Of a DNA stretch of 34,894 nt, positions 8,657-18,020 are shown in pieces (within the stretch, counting starts at the first letter, position 1; each line of letters starts with the position of its first letter). Source of the stretch: Yoonia sp. (GTDB taxonomy: Bacteria; Pseudomonadota; Alphaproteobacteria; Rhodobacterales; Rhodobacteraceae); assembly GCA_029250945.1 (NCBI GenBank), contig JAQXEG010000015.1:1-34894 (forward strand). The letters are read 5' to 3'. The notes under the pieces were generated by a model, which saw only the letters and a program-made list of their open reading frames with translations, searched no databases and was not told the DNA's origin. The translations under genes and the position numbers were made by a program.

Positions 8657-8675
8657 TGGTAAGATAAGTTTACCA
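8657..8675 (+). promoter_or_regulatory. Inverted repeat upstream of glcB, possible operator
   Basis: TGGTAA (8657-8662) and TTACCA (8670-8675) form a 6-bp inverted repeat with a 7-base spacer, about 95 bases before the glcB ATG. It begins two bases after the DUF2256 stop. It could be a regulator-binding site or a weak terminator stem. The half-site TGGT/ACCA recalls GntR/FadR-type operators, but the spacing is longer than usual for that family. Confidence 0.3.
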
Positions 8676-8767
8676 GTATCCTGTTGCCTATCGGAAACTT
8701 TTGCCATAGCAGATGTGGTAGAGGTGCCATACGCGGCGCCCGCACCCCTAATTTTCGGAGGAATATC

Positions 8768-10888
8768 ATGTCGGATCGTATGGATAAACACGGGCTTGCC
8801 GTTGATGCAGAGCTGGTCAGCTTTATTGAAGAGCGTGCGCTGGTCGGCACAGGTGTGAACGCGGATGCATTCTGGTCCGGCTTTTCCGCCATCGTGCATG
8901 ACATGGGGCCACGTAACGCGGCGCTGTTGGAAAAACGTGCGGCGATCCAAGGGCAGGTTGATGCATGGCATGTGGCCAACCCCGGCGTGGACGCCGCATC
9001 CTATGAGGCGTTTTTGCGCGAAATCGGATACCTCGTCGCCGAGGGCGCGCCGTTTTCGATTGAGACAGCGAATGTCGATCCCGAGATCGCCAATCTACCG
9101 GGGCCACAGTTGGTGGTGCCGATCACAAACGCCCGTTTCGCGCTAAACGCGGCCAACGCCCGCTGGGGTAGCTTGTATGACGCGCTATATGGCACGGACG
9201 CGCTGGGCAGCCTGCCTGCTGGCAAAGATTATGACGCGGACCGCGGTGCGCAGGTGATCGCATGGGGCCGCGCCCATCTGGACAAGGCCGTGCCACTGGC
9301 CGCTTGTTCATGGGCTGACATCGACGGGCTGTCTGTGACGGACGGCGTTTTGTCACCCGCGCTGGCCGATCCTGCGCAATTTGCGGGCCACAACGATGGC
9401 ACGGACGTATTTTTGCAGGCCAATGGTCTGTTGATCCGCGTTGTGATTGACGCGTCCTCCACAATCGGCGGCACGGATAAGGCGGGTATTTCCGATATTA
9501 TCCTCGAAAGCGCGCTGTCCACGATTATGGATTGTGAAGACAGCGTCGCGGCCGTGGATGCCGAGGACAAAGTCGTGGCCTATTCCAACTGGCTGGGCCT
9601 GATGAAGGGTGATCTGGCCGAGGATGTCAGCAAGGGCGGCAAAAAGTTCACCCGCGTGCTGAACGATGACGTCACCTTTACCGGCGCTGATGGCGCGGCC
9701 GTGACCCACAAGGGCCGGTCATTGATGTTGATCCGCAATGTCGGCCACCTGATGACGAACCCCGCCATTCTGGACCGCGACGGCAATGAGGTCAGCGAGG
9801 GGCTAATGGATGCGATGTGCACCACGCTGATTGCGATGCATGATCTGGACCGCGACGGTGGCAACTCGCTTCACGGATCGGTTTATGTCGTGAAACCCAA
9901 AATGCACGGCCCCGAGGAAGTTGCCTTTGCGGTTGAGATTTTTGATCGGGTCGAGGCGGCGCTTGGCCTGCCGGTGAACACCGTCAAGCTGGGCATCATG
10001 GACGAAGAACGCCGCACATCGGTGAACCTGATGGAATGCATCCGTGCCGCGAAATCACGCGTGGCGTTTATCAACACAGGGTTCCTTGATCGGACGGGCG
10101 ACGAAATCCACACCAGCATGGAAGCGGGGCCAATGATGCCCAAGGGCGAAATGAAAGACAGCCCTTGGATCAAATCCTATGAGGACCGGAACGTGGATAT
10201 CGGTTTGGCTTGCGGGCTTCAGGGTCGTGCGCAAATCGGCAAGGGGATGTGGGCGATGCCCGACCGTATGGCCGAAATGCTGGAGGCCAAGACGAACCAC
10301 CCGACAGCGGGTGCCAACTGCGCGTGGGTGCCATCGCCAACAGCCGCGACGCTGCACGCCACGCATTACCATATGATCGACGTGCTGGGCCGTCAGGCCG
10401 AGATTAAGGCCGGTGGCACGCGCGGCACATTGGCCGATCTGCTGACATATCCGGTGGCCGTGCAGCCCAACTGGACCAATGAGCAGATCAGCCGTGAGGT
10501 TGAAAACAACGCCCAAGGCATCCTTGGCTATGTTGTGCGCTGGGTTGACCAAGGTGTTGGATGTTCCAAAGTGCCAGACATCAATGACGTGGGCCTGATG
10601 GAAGACCGCGCCACCTGCCGGATTTCCAGCCAAGCGCTGGCCAACTGGTTGCACCATAATGTCGTGTCCGAGGCCGAAGTGATGGCCGCAATGCAGAAAA
10701 TGGCCGCAATCGTGGACCGTCAGAACGCAGGTGATGACACCTATCGCCCGATGGGCCCGACATTCGACGGGATCGCGTTCCAAGCAGCCTGTGATCTTGT
10801 GTTCCAAGGCCGCGTGCAGCCGTCTGGCTACACCGAGCCTGTTTTGCACCGTCGCCGGTTGGAGCTGAAAGCCCAACGCAACCACTAA
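8768..10888 (+). CDS. glcB: Malate synthase G
   Basis: Condenses glyoxylate with acetyl-CoA to malate and CoA, the entry of glyoxylate into central metabolism. The 706-residue length fits the monomeric G isoform (E. coli 723). Visible features are the Mg-site segment [14 protein letters not shown] (DCED at 255-258), [25 protein letters not shown] split around the active site, and [12 protein letters not shown] with D613 in the position of the catalytic base. The start has a clear GGAGGA 5-6 bases upstream. glcG follows after 40 bases, as in glc operons of other proteobacteria. Glycolate oxidase genes are not in the window. An inverted repeat upstream may be an operator. Confidence 0.97.
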   Translation: MSDRMDKHGLAVDAELVSFIEERALVGTGVNADAFWSGFSAIVHDMGPRNAALLEKRAAIQGQVDAWHVANPGVDAASYEAFLREIGYLVAEGAPFSIETANVDPEIANLPGPQLVVPITNARFALNAANARWGSLYDALYGTDALGSLPAGKDYDADRGAQVIAWGRAHLDKAVPLAACSWADIDGLSVTDGVLSPALADPAQFAGHNDGTDVFLQANGLLIRVVIDASSTIGGTDKAGISDIILESALSTIMDCEDSVAAVDAEDKVVAYSNWLGLMKGDLAEDVSKGGKKFTRVLNDDVTFTGADGAAVTHKGRSLMLIRNVGHLMTNPAILDRDGNEVSEGLMDAMCTTLIAMHDLDRDGGNSLHGSVYVVKPKMHGPEEVAFAVEIFDRVEAALGLPVNTVKLGIMDEERRTSVNLMECIRAAKSRVAFINTGFLDRTGDEIHTSMEAGPMMPKGEMKDSPWIKSYEDRNVDIGLACGLQGRAQIGKGMWAMPDRMAEMLEAKTNHPTAGANCAWVPSPTAATLHATHYHMIDVLGRQAEIKAGGTRGTLADLLTYPVAVQPNWTNEQISREVENNAQGILGYVVRWVDQGVGCSKVPDINDVGLMEDRATCRISSQALANWLHHNVVSEAEVMAAMQKMAAIVDRQNAGDDTYRPMGPTFDGIAFQAACDLVFQGRVQPSGYTEPVLHRRRLELKAQRNH

Positions 10889-10893
10889 ACACA

Positions 10894-10920
10894 GATGGGG
10901 CAAGACCCATCCTACTCAGG
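10894..10920 (+). repeat. Palindromic 3'-end repeat, copy 2, after glcB
   Basis: GATGGG (10894-10899) pairs with CCCATC (10906-10911) three bases past the glcB stop. The following sequence ACCCATCCTACTCAGG differs at one base from the copy at the gatB 3' end, and both copies point the same way relative to their gene. The last bases, AGGAG, also serve as the ribosome-binding site for glcG. Confidence 0.6.
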
Positions 10921-10928
10921 AGAGAAAA

Positions 10929-11357
10929 ATGGCAGAAATTTCCGCAAGCCGCGCCCGCACGATCATTCGCAAGACGATGGCAAAGGGCGCCGAAATGGGG
11001 CTAAAGCCTTTGTCCGTCGTCGTGTTGGACACTGGTGGCCACGTCAAAGCATTTGAACGCGCAGATGGTGCCGCCCCGGGTCGCTTCGCGATTGCCCATG
11101 GCAAGGCCTATGGCGCCGTGATGCTGGGCATGAACGGGACCGCACAAATGGCGCGGGCCGAGCAGCAGGCCTATTTCATGGCTGCCGTGAGCGGCGTGTA
11201 TGGTGGTCAGGTTGTGCCTGTACCGGGTGGCATTTTGGTGCGCGACAGCCGCGGTGCCGTGATCGGTGCTGTGGGCGTGACAGGTGACACATCCGACAAC
11301 GACCTGATCGCAGGCACCGTCGGGATCGAGGCCACAGGGCTAAAGGCCGACGGCTAA
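10929..11357 (+). CDS. glcG: GlcG/HbpS family heme-binding-type protein
   Basis: A 142-residue GlcG/HbpS-fold protein. Family members include a heme-degrading or iron-sensing protein in actinomycetes and the uncharacterised GlcG of glycolate operons. Typical features are VVVLDTGGHVKAFERADGA, the RFAIAHGKAYGA helix and the C-terminal IGAVGVTGDTSDNDLIAG. No signal peptide is visible, so it is cytoplasmic. AGGAGAG lies about 7 bases before the ATG. Position directly after glcB with a shared transcript is the main reason for the symbol. Its biochemical role with malate synthase is not established. A good terminator follows. Confidence 0.88.
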   Translation: MAEISASRARTIIRKTMAKGAEMGLKPLSVVVLDTGGHVKAFERADGAAPGRFAIAHGKAYGAVMLGMNGTAQMARAEQQAYFMAAVSGVYGGQVVPVPGGILVRDSRGAVIGAVGVTGDTSDNDLIAGTVGIEATGLKADG

Positions 11358-11379
11358 TCACACCGGTTTGATGATCCAG

Positions 11380-11412
11380 GGCCGCATCGGGGGGGACCTG
11401 ATGCGGCCTTCT
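11380..11412 (+). terminator. Rho-independent terminator after glcB-glcG
   Basis: GGCCGCATC (11380-11388) pairs perfectly with GATGCGGCC (11400-11408), a 9-bp GC-rich stem followed by TTCTTTGTT. It lies 22 bases after the glcG stop and probably ends the glcBG transcript. Confidence 0.75.
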
Positions 11413-11477
11413 TTGTTGCCGCCTCTTTCCGCGGTCCCGCCAACAGGTTACCAAGGGCGAAACGAAAGAGGTGTTTC

Positions 11478-12233
11478 ATGTCCCGCCCTGTTATCGGCAT
11501 TATCGGTGCCAGTTTTCTGATCCATGACGATTACCACATTTTTGGTGCGGGTAAGTTGAACACCGCAGCCGTGGCCGAGGCCTGTGGCGCGGTGCCGATC
11601 ATTTTGCCCACGGACCCCGATCTGAGCGATATTTCAGAGCTGATGGCGCTGTGCGACGGGTTCGTTTTCACAGGCGCGCGGGCCAATGTGCACCCCGAGG
11701 AATACGGCGAGGCGGCGACGCCAGCCCACGGGGATTTTGACCGTGATCGGGACCGTGTCGCGCTGCCGTTGATCCGCGCCTGTATTGAAGCGGGTCAGCC
11801 AATCATCGGGATTTGTCGGGGGTTTCAAGAGGTTGCGGTTGCGATGGGCAGCACGCTGCACCCTGAAATTCGCGATCTGCCGGGGCGTGATAACCACCGG
11901 ATGCCGCCCGATGGCACCTTGGAGGAAAAGTTCGCGCTGCGCCATGCTGTCACGTTTTCGCCCGTTGGACCATTCGCCAAATTGCTGAGTGAGGCCGAAG
12001 TGATGACAAACACGCTGCACGGGCAGGGGATCAAACAAGCGGGGCCGCGGGTTGTGATTGATGGCACAGCCCCTGATGGCACGCCAGAGGCGATTTATAT
12101 CAAAGACGCGCCAGGCTTTACACTGTCGGTGCAGTGGCACCCTGAATGGAATGCGACCGTTGATCCGATGTCCAAACCGTTGTTTGCGGCCTTTGGTCAA
12201 GCCGCCGCCGCGTGGAAGCAAAGCCGTAGCTGA
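11478..12233 (+). CDS. Class I glutamine amidotransferase-like hydrolase (peptidase C26)
   Basis: A 251-residue gamma-glutamyl hydrolase of the PuuD-like C26 group, which cleaves gamma-glutamyl amides such as gamma-glutamyl-GABA. The nucleophile is C113 in GICRGFQE and the catalytic pair is H221 and E223 in QWHPEW. No synthase domain is fused to it. The canonical putrescine-degradation genes are not nearby, so the physiological substrate is open. AAAGAGG lies about 8 bases upstream of the ATG. The gene is bounded by the glcG terminator upstream and a shared bidirectional terminator downstream, so it is likely monocistronic. Confidence 0.9.
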   Translation: MSRPVIGIIGASFLIHDDYHIFGAGKLNTAAVAEACGAVPIILPTDPDLSDISELMALCDGFVFTGARANVHPEEYGEAATPAHGDFDRDRDRVALPLIRACIEAGQPIIGICRGFQEVAVAMGSTLHPEIRDLPGRDNHRMPPDGTLEEKFALRHAVTFSPVGPFAKLLSEAEVMTNTLHGQGIKQAGPRVVIDGTAPDGTPEAIYIKDAPGFTLSVQWHPEWNATVDPMSKPLFAAFGQAAAAWKQSRS

Positions 12234-12256
12234 CCCGCATAAGGGATACCCATAGG

Positions 12257-12292
12257 AAAGGGCCGGACACTGGCAGGTGTCCGGCCCTTTTC
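12257..12292. terminator. Bidirectional terminator hairpin
   Basis: AAAGGGCCGGACAC (12257-12270) pairs perfectly over 14 bp with GTGTCCGGCCCTTT (12277-12290) around the loop TGGCAG. The A-start and T-end make it work on both strands. It sits between the convergent C26 hydrolase and Hint genes and is the strongest terminator in the window. Confidence 0.9.
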
Positions 12293-12311
12293 CCATTGTT
12301 TGCTGTTGGCG

Positions 12312-13756
12312 TTAGACGCTCAACAACTCGGCCTCGTGGCGCTTCAGGTAGCGGCGCGCCGTTTGGCCGTAGCCACCGATGTTGCTGCGCAGTTCAGGGA
12401 ACAGAGCAAACAATTTTTCGCGCGCGGGATAGGACACGGCTGACAGGCCGACCTTACCTGGATGGAAGCTTTCGGTAGCGGCACCCTCGGCATAGACCAC
12501 TTCGTGTTCTTTAAACATCATGTGGATGTATGTGACGTCGCCGCCAGCGTCCTGCGTGACCAATTTGCCGTCTACCAAGTGTTTGGCCGCAACCAACACT
12601 TCGCTTTCGCCGAACAGAAGCTCAGCGCGGTAGCCTTGGAACATCATCCGGTGCTGGGGCGAGACGGGCAGATCCCGCTCCTGACCAGTGACGACGCCGG
12701 GCTTGATCCCGATCGGGGCAAAACTGTCCATCGCAGGCACAGTGCGCTGCTGGATCCAACGAATTGGCTGCAAGCCGTAGTCACGGGTCACAACAAGATC
12801 ACCAACCTTGAGGGTTGCGATGTCGCGCGCGCCCATTGGCGTGGCAATGCGTGTGCCGGGGGTGAAGCAGATGATGTTTTCGATCTCGGAGAATTCCAAG
12901 AGCGTGCCATCATCCATCTGAATCGTACCAGAATAGCTTTCGTTGCCATCAACGTTTGTGGTAGTTGATGTGATGTTCAGGGTCGAGAAATCAGCGTCAA
13001 AGCCCAGATCAAGCGTATCACCTTCGAGTGTGGTGGCGTCGCCATCGTCGGGTGTTTCGCCGCCCTGACCACCCACGACTGTGATGGTGCCATTGGTCGG
13101 TTAGCCCAGATTTTCATAGGTGAACGTATCGTCGCCCGTGCCACCCGTGATGCTGCTTTCGTCAGCGGCACCTTGGTTAGCCCATGATACGACTGTTGGG
13201 GTGTTGTCTGTCCCCGCGGCGGTATCGCCGTAGATTGTGTCATTGCCTTCACCGCCAGAAATGCTGTCCTGGCCGTCGTTGGCCGCTGTCTGGCCCCAAC
13301 AAGGAAATCGTCGCCAGTGCCGCCATCGATGGTGTCATTGCCGCCGCCGCCGCGCACGGTGTCGTTGCCTGCATCTGCATCAATGATATCGGCCACTGCC
13401 GTAATAGTGTCGGTATCCGGATCGCCTGTGTATCCGTCTTCAATGATGTCATCACCAGCCGTACCAGACACAGTGCCGTCGTTGGAGCTATAGGCTGGTG
13501 GGTTGGTCGCTTGGGCAGAGTTGATCGTATCGACAGCGCGAAACTGCGGTTCGAAATAGATGTTACCGTTCGTAGCGAGGTAATAAATGCCAGGCTCGAG
13601 CTCGTTGGTGTAGTTTGTGCCGCCTGCAACACCAGACCAAGTCCAGCTACCGGACCCGAGGTTGGTATCGGTCGTAAACGTGACATATACACCGCTGATG
13701 ACATCCCCGTTGTCGAGAGATGTGTCACCAAGTGAAACTAAATAACCCTGTGGCAT
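12312..13756 (-). pseudogene. RTX-repeat / Hint-domain secreted protein, frameshift plus in-frame stop
   Basis: The N-terminal half reads from 13756: a beta-rich start, then acidic Gly/Asp repeats of the calcium-binding RTX type (GNDTVRGGGGNDTIDGGTGDDF). After FLVG the frame is lost. Restoring one base in the GGGG run at 13294-13297 (minus strand) gives GQTAANDGQDSISGGEGNDT and further RTX-like repeats. The restored frame then meets TAA at 13101-13103 (YENLG stop PTNG) and continues in frame into the Hint domain, which starts CFTPGTRIATPMGARD and includes SPQHRMMF. With one base added the span is exactly 482 codons. Such proteins are secreted surface or adhesin-like proteins in Rhodobacteraceae. 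A GTG at 13076 could begin a Hint-only fragment, but no ribosome-binding site supports it. Confidence 0.78.
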
Positions 13757-13920
13757 GCTGCCCTACCTTCATCACAAATTCAGTCCGAATTCTTACGGAG
13801 CGGGTCCACGTCTTCGATTTATCTTTGTGAGAGGTAAAGAAACTGAGTGTTCTCAATTGGGACACGTCATGTCTTTATTGAGAAGTTGAAGGTCATTTTA
13901 AGGCAATTTGAACGAAATAT

Positions 13921-13952
13921 GGTGCAACTGGGGCAAAACCCACAATTGCGCC
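13921..13952 (-). terminator. Hairpin 3' of iorB, related to the 3'-end palindrome family
   Basis: GGTGCAA (13921-13927) pairs with TTGCGCC (13946-13952), including one wobble, and an inner TGGG/CCCA pair lies inside. On the iorB strand the core reads GGGTTTTGCCCCA, close to GGGTCTTGCCCCA in the element after glcB. It lies about 30 bases after the iorB stop and may end the iorAB transcript. The rest of 13757-13981 shows nothing coding. Confidence 0.45.
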
Positions 13953-13981
13953 TTATTTGCGAAGGCTGGAATGCGCGCCGT

Positions 13982-16216
13982 TTAGACCAACAAATCAAAG
14001 GTTTTGATGAATGGCAGGCTTCTGGCGCGGGTGCCGGTCAGGTCAAACAGGGCATTGCCCAATGCGGGCATAGACGGCGGTGTGCCTGGTTCGCCGACCC
14101 CACCCAAGTGCGGCCCGTTTTCGAGCACGACAACCTCGAATTCGGGTGTGGAATGCATCCGGAGCGCGTCATAGTCAGGGAAATTATACTGTTCCACCGC
14201 GCCATCGGCAAAGGACACTTCGCCCATCATCGCAGCCGACATGCCGTAGATCGCGCCTGAAACCATCTGCGCCTTGACGATCGCAGGGTCCAGTGCGGTG
14301 CCGACATCACAGCAAATCCAAACCTTTGACAGGCGGATTTGGCCGTCTTCTTCGACGACCTCAACCACTTGCGCGACGGCGGAGCCAAATGTGTGGCTAA
14401 AGCCGATACCGCGCCCGACATTGGCCGCGGATTGTTTCTCCCATTGGGACATTTCGCCCACGGTGCGGATAACTGTTTCCGAAACGGGGTGCTCATTCGC
14501 GGCCAAATCGGCGCGGAAATTGAGTGGGTCAGCACCTGCGGCATGCGCCATTTCATCAACAAACGTATCGAAAAAGAACCCGTTGAACGATGATCCGACC
14601 GACCGCCAGAACCCGATTGGCACATCGATATCGGTCAGATGCCCCGAAATGCGGTAGTTGGGAATGGCGAAGGGTTGGTCATACGCCGCCTCCACATGGC
14701 CGCGATCCGGACCGGGGGAGGCGGAACCTGCGATGCGCAGGCTTGACTGGCGGGTCACAGAAGGTGCGGCAATCGCACCATCCAGCAACAATGGCTTGCC
14801 GTCTTTGACCACGCCGCGAAACGATGCGGCGGCGGCAGGGCGATAGAAATCGTGCCGCATGTCTTCCTCGCGGCTCCAAGTCATTTTGATCGGCGTGCCG
14901 GGCATGGCGGTGGCAAGGCGGGCGGCATGCACGGAAAAGTCGGATTCACCACGTCGCCCGAAACCACCGCCCATCAGGTTGGTGTGGATCGTCACGTTCT
15001 CGGGCGTTAGCCCAACGGCCTCTGCGCATTTGTCGCGCACAAGAATCGGCCCTTGGTTACCGGACCAGATTTGCATTGTGTCGCCGTCCTGCCACGCAAC
15101 CGCATTCATCGGCTCCATCGTCGCATGGGCAAGCCAAGGCACATCGTATTCAGCCGTGATTTCGGTGCCGTCGACGGCTTGGGTCACGTCGCCGTCGTCG
15201 CGCACGGTGGAGTTCGGTTCTGACGACAGGGACGCCTTGATTTCGGCCATCAGCGCGTCGCTTGTGGCGGGATAGCTGGCGTCTTGCCAGACGATATCCA
15301 CGGCCTCTGCGGCTTGAAATGCGAGCCACGTGTTGCTGGCGATCACACCGATCCCGTCGCCAAGGTCGACAATCGCCTCGACGCCGTCCATACCCTCGGC
15401 TGCGGTCGCGTCGAACGATACCATGCCCGCGCGTTTGGGGTTCATGCGCACGGTGCCGAATTTCATGCCCGGCAGGACCACATCAATCGCATATTCTGCG
15501 GTGCCTGTAGATTTACCCACCATGTCCTTGCGGGGCAGGGAGGTGCCGAGCAGTTTCCATTCGGATTTCGGACGCAAATCGACGTTGGGCGCGTCAACAG
15601 ACGCTGCCGCCTGCGCAAGCGAGATATAGCTCAGTTCGGTGCCATCAGGCGCGATGACCATGCCGTTTTCAGTTCGCAGATCGGCCACAGCGACGGACAG
15701 TTGATCGGCCGCCGCCAGTTTCATCGCCTCGCGGGCAGAGGCACCGGCGTGGCGCATCCGTTCATACGCGTCCTTCATTGAGGTCGAGCCGCCCGTCACC
15801 TGCAACGACAGCAATTTCCCCACCTTGCCAACTGATTGGCGCAGCCCATGTTTTAAATTCGTGTCGGCATAATGCCGGAACGGCAGGGCCAGCCCCAAGA
15901 GCGCGCCGTTATAATAGGCTTGCGCTGGTGGGCCATGCATCACGCGCACGTCGTCCCAGTTCAGGTCCATTTCCTCGGCCACGAGGGCGGCAAGGGTGGT
16001 GTGCACCCCTTGGCCCATTTCGGCGCGGGGTGTGATGATCGTAATACCGTCGACGTTGATCATGATAAACGGGTTCAGCGTTGCCTCACCCTCACCGGGG
16101 GTTAGCGGGTTGGGTGCATCTTTGTTGACTTGATAGACACCAAACGCGACCCCGCCCACAATGGCGGTGGATCCGATCAGAAATGAACGACGGGCGATTT
16201 TTCCAAGGCTGGCCAT
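13982..16216 (-). CDS. iorB: Molybdopterin-binding subunit of an IorB-like aldehyde oxidase/dehydrogenase
   Basis: Large catalytic subunit of a xanthine-oxidase-family molybdenum hydroxylase, of the isoquinoline 1-oxidoreductase / aldehyde dehydrogenase type. The 744-residue protein starts with a twin-arginine signal or anchor (ARRSFLIGS then a hydrophobic helix), so the enzyme faces the periplasm. Cofactor-site motifs are GQGVHTTLAALVAEEM, GGGFGRRGESDF, and a C-terminal GGVGEPGTPP holding the presumed catalytic glutamate. I chose the ATG at 16216 because it lies 2 bases after the iorA stop and gives the Tat signal; a 25-residue extension would overlap iorA. No cytochrome subunit or XdhC-type maturation gene is adjacent. 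The substrate is unknown; the gene symbol reflects family type only. Confidence 0.88.
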   Translation of the reverse strand: MASLGKIARRSFLIGSTAIVGGVAFGVYQVNKDAPNPLTPGEGEATLNPFIMINVDGITIITPRAEMGQGVHTTLAALVAEEMDLNWDDVRVMHGPPAQAYYNGALLGLALPFRHYADTNLKHGLRQSVGKVGKLLSLQVTGGSTSMKDAYERMRHAGASAREAMKLAAADQLSVAVADLRTENGMVIAPDGTELSYISLAQAAASVDAPNVDLRPKSEWKLLGTSLPRKDMVGKSTGTAEYAIDVVLPGMKFGTVRMNPKRAGMVSFDATAAEGMDGVEAIVDLGDGIGVIASNTWLAFQAAEAVDIVWQDASYPATSDALMAEIKASLSSEPNSTVRDDGDVTQAVDGTEITAEYDVPWLAHATMEPMNAVAWQDGDTMQIWSGNQGPILVRDKCAEAVGLTPENVTIHTNLMGGGFGRRGESDFSVHAARLATAMPGTPIKMTWSREEDMRHDFYRPAAAASFRGVVKDGKPLLLDGAIAAPSVTRQSSLRIAGSASPGPDRGHVEAAYDQPFAIPNYRISGHLTDIDVPIGFWRSVGSSFNGFFFDTFVDEMAHAAGADPLNFRADLAANEHPVSETVIRTVGEMSQWEKQSAANVGRGIGFSHTFGSAVAQVVEVVEEDGQIRLSKVWICCDVGTALDPAIVKAQMVSGAIYGMSAAMMGEVSFADGAVEQYNFPDYDALRMHSTPEFEVVVLENGPHLGGVGEPGTPPSMPALGNALFDLTGTRARSLPFIKTFDLLV

Positions 16217-16218
16217 GA

Positions 16219-16683
16219 TTACGCGTCCTTCAGTTTGGCGGCGGCGTCTTTGATCGCGGCGCGGATACGGGGGTAGGTGCCACAGCGGCACAGGTTACCC
16301 TGCATCGCGTCGTCGATATCCTGATCCGTGGGGGACAGGTTCACCGATAGCAGATCAGCGGCCTGCATGATCTGTCCCGATTGGCAGTAGCCGCATTGCG
16401 CGACCTGATTGTCGATCCATGCCTGCTGGATCGTTGCCGGTAGGTCGGGGCTGCCGAGCCCCTCGATCGTGGTGACGCTGCCCCAGACGTCGGCAAGCCC
16501 GATCTGGCAGGACCGCACGGCCTGTCCGTCGATATGGACTGTGCAGGCCCCGCAAGCGGCCACGCCACAACCAAATTTTGTACCCGTCAGGCCAAGCCCG
16601 TCGCGCAGCGCCCACAGCAGGGGGACATTGTCGGGCAGGTCGATGGTCTTGGCTTCGCCGTTGATCGTCAATGTGGTGGGCAT
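16219..16683 (-). CDS. iorA: [2Fe-2S] subunit of the IorAB-type oxidoreductase
   Basis: The 154-residue electron-transfer subunit carries two [2Fe-2S] clusters. The plant-ferredoxin-type site is C39, C44, C47 and C59. The second, helical site is C97, C100, C132 and C134 (CGYCQSG and CRCGTY). It passes electrons from the molybdenum subunit encoded immediately downstream. It has no signal peptide of its own and probably exports with IorB by the Tat route. GGAGG lies 6 bases before the ATG. The photolyase-like gene ends only 33 bases upstream on the same strand, so the three genes may be one transcript. Confidence 0.92.
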   Translation of the reverse strand: MPTTLTINGEAKTIDLPDNVPLLWALRDGLGLTGTKFGCGVAACGACTVHIDGQAVRSCQIGLADVWGSVTTIEGLGSPDLPATIQQAWIDNQVAQCGYCQSGQIMQAADLLSVNLSPTDQDIDDAMQGNLCRCGTYPRIRAAIKDAAAKLKDA

Positions 16684-16716
16684 GGGGTGCCTCCGGTTTG
16701 GGATGAACTGTTGGGG

Positions 16717-17886
16717 TTAAACTAGGCCGAGCTGCGGCTCACGGCAATCGGCGACCAGACGTAAGATGTCGGGGATCACGGCCTTGAACTTAAAGAACCC
16801 CGCTTTGGACGCGGGCCAGCCGGTGCGGTCGTGATCACGGATATGCACGGCAAGGGTGATGCCCTGTGCGTCAAGTGCGGCGCGCAATCCGCTCAATCCG
16901 TCCGCCGTGGGGCCAACAGGGGTGTAGTTCATCACAAGCTGTTGGGCGCCTTGATCCACCGCCCAAGCGGTGATTGCGCCCACATCCGCAAGGGCAGGAC
17001 CATGGCCAGTCAATGCAGGATCCACGAACTCCCCAATTATAGGGGCCGTGGCCAGTGGGCTACGACCAGCCGCATTATAATAGGTCGCCGTTGGCATATC
17101 GGGCTGCGTGGCGGCGATATCATCATCGGTGATCAGATGAACGCTGGATTTGGCGGGGTTGATCCAATCGGATTGCGGCACTGGGCCAACAGGCGGATGT
17201 GGCGTGGTGTCCAGTGGGTAGGGATGATGCGCCAGCCCTGTGGGAGTGAAACGACCGTTGGTGTATTTCGCAATGTTATCGGCCCGCGCGAGGTAGGATT
17301 TGCCCATCGTATGGATGCCGCCAACCCAACGCCACGACAGCGTATTGGACGCCGCATCCCCATCCAGCAGATGCCGCATGAAGAAATCAGCGCCTAACGT
17401 CCACGGCAGTTGCAGCGTATGGATCCAGATCGACGCAAACCACATGCGGGCGTGGTTATGAAGGTAGCCTGTGGTCACCAATTCCTGCGCCCAGTGGTCA
17501 AAACACGCGATACCTGTTTGGCCAAGGCAGGCTGCCTCCCACTCCGACCGCAGCCCGGATTGGGTCTGCACATCATCCAGCGTTTTGCGCAATTCCGCCT
17601 GATATCCGGCCCATAGGGTAGGGCGACGCTCCAGCCAGCCCTTCCAATAGGTGCGCCAGCAAACTTCGGCGATGAATTTCTCGGCGGCGCTGGGCGTATG
17701 GTGGCGCAGAACGGCGGTCAGCACCTCTTGTTCGGTGATAATCCGGTGGCGCAGATAGGGGGACAGAACCGATACATGGGTCTGGTCATCATAGTTGCGC
17801 CCTGCGGCATAATCGCGCCCCGCATGGGGGGCAAAATCGGCAAGGCGGGCGAGGGCGGTGGCGCGGTCAGCGGGGAAATTTGTCAT
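16717..17886 (-). CDS. Photolyase/cryptochrome-like FAD protein with the FAD domain first
   Basis: Residues 1-215 match the helical FAD-binding domain of photolyases: LSPYLRHR (41-48), EVCWRTYWKGWL (74-85), HNHARMWFAS (143-152), and LLDGDAASNTLSWRW (173-187). There is no antenna domain before it; classical photolyases have an N-terminal alpha/beta antenna domain of about 130 residues. Instead, residues 245-375 look alpha/beta: a strand near SSVHLITDD, a helix DVGAITAWAVDQGA, a strand QQLVMNYTP, and GLSGLRAALDAQGITLAVHIRD ending GFFKFKAV. These resemble the second half of an antenna domain, so the order may be permuted. The length, 389, is short for a photolyase. DNA repair or light sensing is inferred from the FAD domain only. 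Confidence 0.82.
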   Translation of the reverse strand: MTNFPADRATALARLADFAPHAGRDYAAGRNYDDQTHVSVLSPYLRHRIITEQEVLTAVLRHHTPSAAEKFIAEVCWRTYWKGWLERRPTLWAGYQAELRKTLDDVQTQSGLRSEWEAACLGQTGIACFDHWAQELVTTGYLHNHARMWFASIWIHTLQLPWTLGADFFMRHLLDGDAASNTLSWRWVGGIHTMGKSYLARADNIAKYTNGRFTPTGLAHHPYPLDTTPHPPVGPVPQSDWINPAKSSVHLITDDDIAATQPDMPTATYYNAAGRSPLATAPIIGEFVDPALTGHGPALADVGAITAWAVDQGAQQLVMNYTPVGPTADGLSGLRAALDAQGITLAVHIRDHDRTGWPASKAGFFKFKAVIPDILRLVADCREPQLGLV

Positions 17887-17937
17887 GCAGTCCAGTTAGG
17901 CCGCCAACGAAAGCTGGCAAGATCGGCAGACCTGCCC

Positions 17938-17966
17938 TTGAAGCCCCTGATTGCCAACACTAAGGT
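17938..17966 (+). promoter_or_regulatory. Putative clpP promoter, possibly heat-shock type
   Basis: TTGAAG (17938-17943) and TAAGGT (17961-17966) are spaced by 17 bases, about 55 bases before the clpP ATG. The -35 region reads CTTGAA, which also fits heat-shock sigma-32 promoters and would suit a Clp protease gene. The -10 is not a good sigma-32 match, so the class is uncertain. Confidence 0.35.
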
Positions 17967-18020
17967 TATGGCAAGGAATTACAGTGTAGGACGAAAGCGT
18001 CCCCCAATGAGGCAGTAAAT

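Noticed and set aside
10055..10903. 282-codon frame opposite glcB
   Set aside because: Shadow of the malate synthase gene; His/Gly-rich and without a family match.
12312..13756. Hint domain as an active intein or polymorphic-toxin terminus
   Set aside because: The domain is the Hint_2 type common in Rhodobacteraceae RTX proteins. It has no toxin domain after it and no extein on the C-terminal side, and the gene is broken.
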